DNA of 64,000 nucleotides from Fulvia fulva (lineage: Eukaryota; Ascomycota; Dothideomycetes; Mycosphaerellales; Mycosphaerellaceae): contig NC_063014.1 in assembly GCF_020509005.1 (NCBI RefSeq), positions 1,922,001 to 1,986,000 of the forward strand, read 5' to 3'. Under the pieces are notes generated by a model that did not search any database, was not told the origin of the DNA, and saw nothing but the letters and a program-made list of their open reading frames with translations. The position numbers were made by a program, and so were the translations under genes. This document shows, in pieces, positions 58,641 through 64,000 of the stretch. The stretch's first letter is position 1. Every line of letters starts with the position of its first letter.

Positions 58641-59656
58641 TATTAAAAGGTGTTTGTAGCGGAAGCTAGCCTTAGGATATTCGTAGATAGTCGTAATAAG
58701 TCGAGTATAATAGTCGAGGTTATAGTGGTTTAGAGTAGTAGACTTGCTTTTGTTACTTGTCCTATCTAGAGGGCTGATTCTACTCTTATTTATGTTCGAT
58801 TATAGACTCCTAGAACCTTCTATACTACGTAATCTATTACGTAGTATATTTATAATAAGAAGCGGATTGGTAAGAAGTTATGTCTCGTAGATTCTATTAA
58901 ATTCTATAGCTTGTCTTCTAGACCACCTAGAGCGTTCTAGATTTCAATATAATTAGAACAAAGCTAGTTGTAAAGATTCTATAAGCCGGTAGTCCGGCGC
59001 TAGCCTATTACGGCCTAGACAAGCATTTCCGTACGATCCTAGCAATGCTAGGAGCTTACGGGTTGTTAGAATCTATCGGATTTGATAGTGTACCGCTTTA
59101 TAATAGTTAGTATATCTCGCTAAGTAGCTATATAAAGGTTATAAACTAATACACCCCTATAAGCTTTATATCGATACTACCTACTAAGGCGAGAATACCT
59201 TTCTACTAAGGGGTTTTTAGGCTAAAGAGACGACTCTCTCCTTCTTTAGGTAAATAGCCTATTTTCTATACTCTTTTCTGAAGTATAGATAGCTATAAGG
59301 TATTAAGTACGCGCGATTTTAAGAGAGTCTATAGGACATACCATCCTCCTAGTCGGATATAATCCTTAAGCTAGGTTAAAGACCTCTTCCTAACTATAGT
59401 AAAGCTTCGCTATAGTTATTCCTTATAGACTTAAAACGTCGGTCCTAATTTTTTAGGATTAAGGTACTTTTGACGGGGGTAACCCTACTGTTTTAGCGAC
59501 TTTAAGCCTTAAAACCCAAAACGTTTCCGTATTCCTATCCTTATAAGGTAGGTACGTACTTCGCTATTTCTAGATAATTCTAAGCTCTTAAGTATATAAT
59601 AGTACTTTAGCTCGAATTGCCTCTTAATATTACTTTATAAAAGTAATACGTTAAAA
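58641..59656 (-). repeat. Copia-B 5' LTR (outer end uncertain)
   Basis: About 1016 bp, one base longer than its partner (an extra T in CTTTTGTTACT). Similarity ends at ACGTTAAAA, after which Copia-A sequence begins. Confidence 0.75.
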
Positions 59657-62045
59657 TTCCCCTTTTCTCTCTATAGTAGGTCCCTTAAACTTCCTTATAT
59701 TAGTAAGGGAGCATACCTTATAACTTAGGTGTTTAGAAGGAATAGGGATAGGATCTTTCTTGTTAGTAACTCTATATAGGGTTCTTAGCAGTCCCTTACT
59801 AAGGTGTATATATCTTCTATACTATAGCTCCTACTAATCTTCGGACTTAGTGTTAGCTATAGCGGTACCGTTACGTTCTTTAGAGAGTATACTAGTATAC
59901 TATAGCTTAAGAATTTCCGAGATCGAGTAGATAAACGGTACTCCTCCTCGAAGTTTGGTCTAGACAACGGGTTTACTAGATAAGGATTTTAGGGTGAAAC
60001 TAGGTAGTTAGATAGTAAACTATTAGCTAAACTGATTCTACGAAACAAGACTAACTCTAAGGCTAGGAACAAACAGGACATTTTCTAAGACAATTTGCTT
60101 TCTAGAAGGACTACCTATTACTACACTTCCTCTATATGTAGCTTATAGATAGCCACCCCTAACCTTGATCCACTTCCTCTTTTAAAGAGGCTTTAGTGTC
60201 CTAAATAGTGAATCTTAGTCAGTTATATATAATGATATATAAGAGTTAAGCAACCACTCGGACGAGGGGTACTTACCTTTAGCTTCTATAGTAGAATAGG
60301 CAACCTTATTAACATCATTATCTTCTAATAGTATCTCAGGGTCTAATACGTCTTCCTAGATCGTATAGGCCCTTATAGGCTTACTAGAGGAGGCCTTTGG
60401 CTTACGGCTCTCCTTTATCTACTTTATAAGGTCCGTTATTACCTTAAGGACATCACGAAGGTTTAGTAATAATGACCTCCTACGAGGTAGTAACGGTTGT
60501 CTCTTAGTAGGGTAGGTAACCCTAGCTAGTTTGTCCTTGTTCCTAATAGCCTACTAAGCTATAGAAAGGTATAGGCACTTACTTATAAAATAGTTACTAC
60601 CGTAGAGATAGTACGTAAGCTTGCCCTAGAAACCCTTCTTAGTAAATATAGCTGTCCCTTAATAAATCATTAATTCTTGCTTCTCCCTAAGAATTGTAAG
60701 AATGTCTTATAGTAAGAGATTTACCTAGGTATCAATTATATTGCAAATTGAGCTAAATGAGTCTAGTAGAGCTACTAAGAGTTGCTAGATCTTTCTGTCC
60801 TTAGTCTTAATGTCTTAGAACTAAGGCGAGATTAAAACAGTCCTCCTTATAATTAAGCTAAGCTCCTACTAGGCGTTATCTATTGACTAGTCCTCTGTTA
60901 TTACGAAATTAGTGTATTGCTAAAGCAAACTTCCTCTAGTAGCGAGAAGTCTTCTCTTATATTTAGCTTTAGCCTATTCTTATAACTCCTTTATATACCG
61001 GATCTCGTATATTATCTCTTAGTCATCTATCGACAGACAGATATACATCTTATATAGGGCCGTTATATTATGCCGTCTATATAATGCCTTCCTTATCGCT
61101 TGATCTAAAGGAAGGGATGACTCCGATAATATCGAGGGTGTCGCTATAGATAGGGTTATAGCGGGAATGTCCGTAATAATGTCTTTAAGAACCTAGTTAA
61201 CCTACTTTAATACTAGGTATATTCTTATTAGCTTGAACTATGTTTCGTAGTTCTCTCTTATTAGAATAGGTACTACTCTCTTTCTTATAAACCTAGTCTC
61301 GTTCTCTATTTTTTTGTAGGTTAGGGGACAGGTTAGCTACCCTTAGATTAAAGGATGTATTCGGTCGTACGCGATCGGATCGAAATAGGATAAAACGAAC
61401 GCGAGGTTAATAGCGGAGAGGATAGCTATCCGCCGGGAAGGGGAGGAAAGTCGAAGGATCGTATTAGTACTAAGACACTATAGCGTAACTCTCTTAGTAG
61501 AGGGGGTTTCTAAGACACTACGGCTCTCTTAGAATAAACAGTTAGTCGATACGAACGCGATGTCCGGAGAGTAACTCTTCTTAGTAAGCTCGCCTACTTG
61601 TCTAAGGTATTAGTATAGGCTCCCTAACTCGGAGTCTAATAGTACCTTACTAGGCTCTTTTACGTCTAATATATACCTATAGCACGGCTATAGCTTCCTA
61701 TATAAGGCGGGTACGGCCTCTAGTCTACCTTCCTTTTGTTCTAAAGAGGAATAACTCTAATACGACTTTGTCGAGGGTAAAACACCGAGTTACTAATCCG
61801 GACTTATAACCTATTAATTAGGTACGAGTTACGTAGTAGTAGATAACGGCGGATTATACGAAAGACAAAGAAGGACCTAATAGGATAGCGTATATCTATA
61901 TATAGTATCGCCGGTATTAGTATTAGTAGATACTAGGTGTCCGGATGTTTACTAGCCTATAGGCTAGTAAACCCTAGTTACGTAATCTAGTTATATAACA
62001 TATCTATACCTATATACTTGTCCTACGGCCTATATATTCTTAATA
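59657..62045 (-). mobile_element. Copia-A (right copy), 5' part with 5' LTR
   Basis: Continues Copia-A on the far side of Copia-B: integrase start, protease, gag and primer site (about 61797-61811, further mutated to GGTTATAAGTCCGGA on minus), then the LTR at 61812-62045. It starts with about 78 bp that are also present before Copia-B at 45.90-45.98 kb. Confidence 0.85.
61812..62045 (-). repeat. Copia-A right copy, 5' LTR
   Basis: 234 bp, followed by GTCTC at 62046-62050 which matches 42751-42755, giving a clean target duplication for the right copy. Confidence 0.88.
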
Positions 62046-64000
62046 GTCTCGTCCTTATATATTGACGACGATAAGAAAGTACTATTAAGGCGTTAGTCGT
62101 TACGCTTAGGAGATATATACGAACCGGCCTAGGGCCGAGCACTTCTATATTCTACCTACTAGTAACGAGTCTAGCGAAACGGATAGTAACGGCGAGTTAA
62201 AGCTAAGCGTAATATTAGCTAACGACCTTAATCAGTTCCTAAACAAGTAATTTAACTATAACCCGAAGGAGAAGCTTCCGTCTAAGTACTATTATATTAC
62301 GGACGCGTTCTTAGCTAAAGACTATAAAGGGCTCCCGCCTTATAGGCCGGGCATTAACCATAAAATCTATATTAAGCCCGACGGCCTATAAGAGCCTCCT
62401 TACTACAAACCCTATAGGCTTATACCGTAAGAGAATAAAGTAGTTAAGAAATAGGTCACTAACTAGGAGAGTAAAGGGAAAGTCCGTAAGGCTAGTTAGA
62501 AGACAAGCTAGTCCCTAGCTCCTATTCTAGTAGTACGTAAGCTAGGAGGAGGACTCCGAGTATATATTAACTATCGAGGGCTAAATGTAATAACTATTAA
62601 GAATAGGTACCCTATACCTTTGATCTAGGAAACCCCTAATAGGATATATAGTAAGAGGTACTTTTTAAAGCTAGACATCGTCGTAGCCTTTAATAAGCTT
62701 TGTATTACCGAGGGGTATAAAGAGCTAATAGCGTTCGCTACGCGGTATAGAGTATACGAATGTCTAGTATTACCGTTTAGTCTATATAACGGCCCGGTAT
62801 TGTTTCGGTTATATATTGATAGTATATTATAGGAACACCTTGACGACTTCGTATCGGTATACCTAGATAATGTACTGATTTTTAGCGATATACTCGAAGA
62901 GTATATTAAGTACGTAACAAAGGATTTAATAAAACTACGCGATATAGGGTTGACCGTAGATATTAATAAATACGAATTCTATTAGTAGAGAGTCAAATAC
63001 CTAGGCCTAATTATTACGCTAGAAGGCATTAAAATAGACCCTAATAAGCTAGAATATATCTAAAGCTAGGAGGCTCTAACTAACCTAAAGGATATATAAG
63101 CGTTCCTAGGCTTCGCTAACTTCTATAGACGGTTTATTAAAGCGTTCTCGCGACTTATATCGCCGCTAACTAACTTAACTAAGTCCGATAGCCCGAGTAA
63201 CTATAAGAATAGAAGAATCGATTAGACACTAGGCTACTAGAAGGCGTTTAACGTATTAAAGGCAGTATTTAGTAAAGCGGGTATATTAGTATATTATATA
63301 CCGGGGAGGTAGATAGTTATTAAGACGGACTCCTCGGATTTTGTTAATACCGGCGTCCTCTCCTAATATAACGAAGAAGGCGTCCTATACCCGGTAGCGT
63401 TTTACTCTAAGAAGTTAAGTCTATAAGAGTATAACTATAAGATCTATAATAAGGAGCTATTAGCTATTATTAAGGCGTTTAAAGAGTAGAGGCCTAAATT
63501 AGCCTACGAAGTAGATAATAATACTATCGAACCGGTCAAAGTGTTTATAGATCATAAGAATCTAGAGTACTTTATAACGACGAAGTAGCTTAATTGACGT
63601 TAGGCGAGGTAGGCTAAGTTCCTCTCTTAGTTCAACTTCCGTATTATCTATAGGCCCGGTATTTAAGGTATAAAGCTAGATAGTCTAACGAGACGTAGCT
63701 AGGACCTTCCGTAGGGGGTAGACGATCCGCGTAATTAGTATTAGTACTAGACGTTACTACCGCCTAAGCGATTCCTTAAGATCGACTCTATACGCGTAAC
63801 CGTAGAAGATATTACTAAAGAGACGGAAACTCCGCTAAACCTAGAAGTAATAGAATTTATACTAGCCGAAGCCGCTATACCGGTAGAAGCTACTACCGTA
63901 TCGAAGCCTATAATAGAGGGTAATTACGAGGCTAAACTCGAGTATCGAATAGTAATAGCGTACGCCGTAGACTAGGAGCTTAAGGTAGTAATTAAGATAC
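62046..64000 (+). pseudogene. Gypsy-D pol: RT and RNase H, runs off the window
   Basis: Resumes Gypsy-D after Copia-A. Plus-strand pol with RIP stops: [20 protein letters not shown] near 62.52 kb, YFLKLDIVVAFNKL near 62.66 kb, the RT box as VYLDNVLIFSD near 62.86 kb (second catalytic Asp read as Asn, GAT to AAT), YEFY and VKYLGLIITLEGIKID near 63.0 kb, [15 protein letters not shown] near 63.11 kb, RNase H DSSDFVNTGVLSQ near 63.33 kb and YNYKIYNKELLAIIKAFK near 63.43 kb. It is cut at 64000 before the integrase. This is not part of the inverted repeat: the mirror position left of 11868 holds unrelated DNA. Confidence 0.85.

Larger units (their letters stand above)
45978..59656 (-). mobile_element. 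Copia-B: Copia element with about 1-kb LTRs, itself interrupted by Gypsy-F
   Basis: Flanking direct repeats of about 1015 bp (45978-46992 and 58641-59656) act as LTRs. On the minus strand the second is followed at once by an unmutated primer site GGTTATGAGCCCGG (58627-58640), complementary to initiator tRNA-Met. Coding order on minus: gag (about 57.96 down to 57.3 kb), protease, integrase, RT, RNase H (to 47419). It is less RIPped than Copia-A. Gypsy-F sits inside at 48819-55109. The outer LTR end is unresolved: the right junction overlaps the left host flank by about 78 bp. Confidence 0.85.
30456..62045. repeat. Right arm of the giant inverted repeat
   Basis: Reverse complement of 11868-29706, longer because Copia-B (with Gypsy-F inside) inserted at about 45977. 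The outer end coincides with the outer LTR end of Copia-A. Confidence 0.93.

Noticed and set aside
45978..59656. The 1-kb direct repeats as a segmental duplication rather than LTRs
   Set aside because: A tRNA primer-binding site adjoins one copy and Copia coding fills the interval in the right orientation, so LTRs are the simpler reading.
11868..62045. Inverted repeat as a pure assembly artefact
   Set aside because: The spacer differs from both arms, RIP changes are arm-specific, the inner LTR is truncated on one side only, and a 13.7-kb insertion is present on one side only. An artefact would be a near-perfect mirror. Still needs long-read proof.
1..64000. CRISPR arrays, rRNA genes, telomere repeats or a virus-derived gene
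   Set aside because: No regularly spaced repeats, rRNA words or telomeric tracts were seen; all RT-bearing sequences fit LINE, Copia or Gypsy retrotransposons.

Overview
The window looks like a filamentous ascomycete (Pezizomycotina) chromosome crossing from a short gene-bearing segment into a deep block of nested, mutated retrotransposons. Evidence for a fungus: short GT-AG introns (49-86 nt) with CTGAC-like branch sites, a YPT35-type PX protein, two fungal-specific gene families, and repeat-induced point mutation (RIP). In this genome RIP has converted CpA to TpA on both strands so thoroughly that CA and TG are nearly absent from most of 11.36-64 kb, while CG is kept; Gln and Trp codons have become stops and Cys has become Tyr.

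Region 1 (1-7326): an intact YPT35-like gene (+, 3 exons), then a divergent pair: a DUF7580-like gene (-, 3 exons) with a premature TGA, and a C2H2 zinc-finger gene (+) with a frameshift, an in-frame TAG and a doubtful 3' end. A diverged direct repeat of about 250 bp (1180-1440 and 6311-6560) brackets the pair. A broken F-box-like fragment follows.

Region 2 (7327-11357): a 5'-truncated but otherwise intact LINE (Tad1/I-like), with a 14-bp target-site duplication, an ORF1 zinc-knuckle tail and a complete 1128-aa ORF2. It is not RIPped and is poor in CpG, the opposite of its surroundings.

Region 3 (11359-64000): no host gene; a nested retrotransposon stack organised as a very large inverted repeat. 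Arms 11868-29706 and 30456-62045 mirror each other (position x pairs with 60162-x over 17407-29706 / 30456-42755) around a RIPped LINE remnant of about 630 bp. Nesting in the right half: Gypsy-E is interrupted by Gypsy-D and Copia-C; Gypsy-D by Copia-A (TSD GTCTC); Copia-A by Copia-B; Copia-B by Gypsy-F (TSD AAGGG). Copia-B and Gypsy-F are absent from the left arm, so they arrived after the inverted duplication. The Copia elements use a primer-binding site complementary to the anticodon region of initiator tRNA-Met. No CRISPR array, rRNA gene or convincing tRNA gene was seen. Element names (Copia-A etc.) are local labels, not database names.
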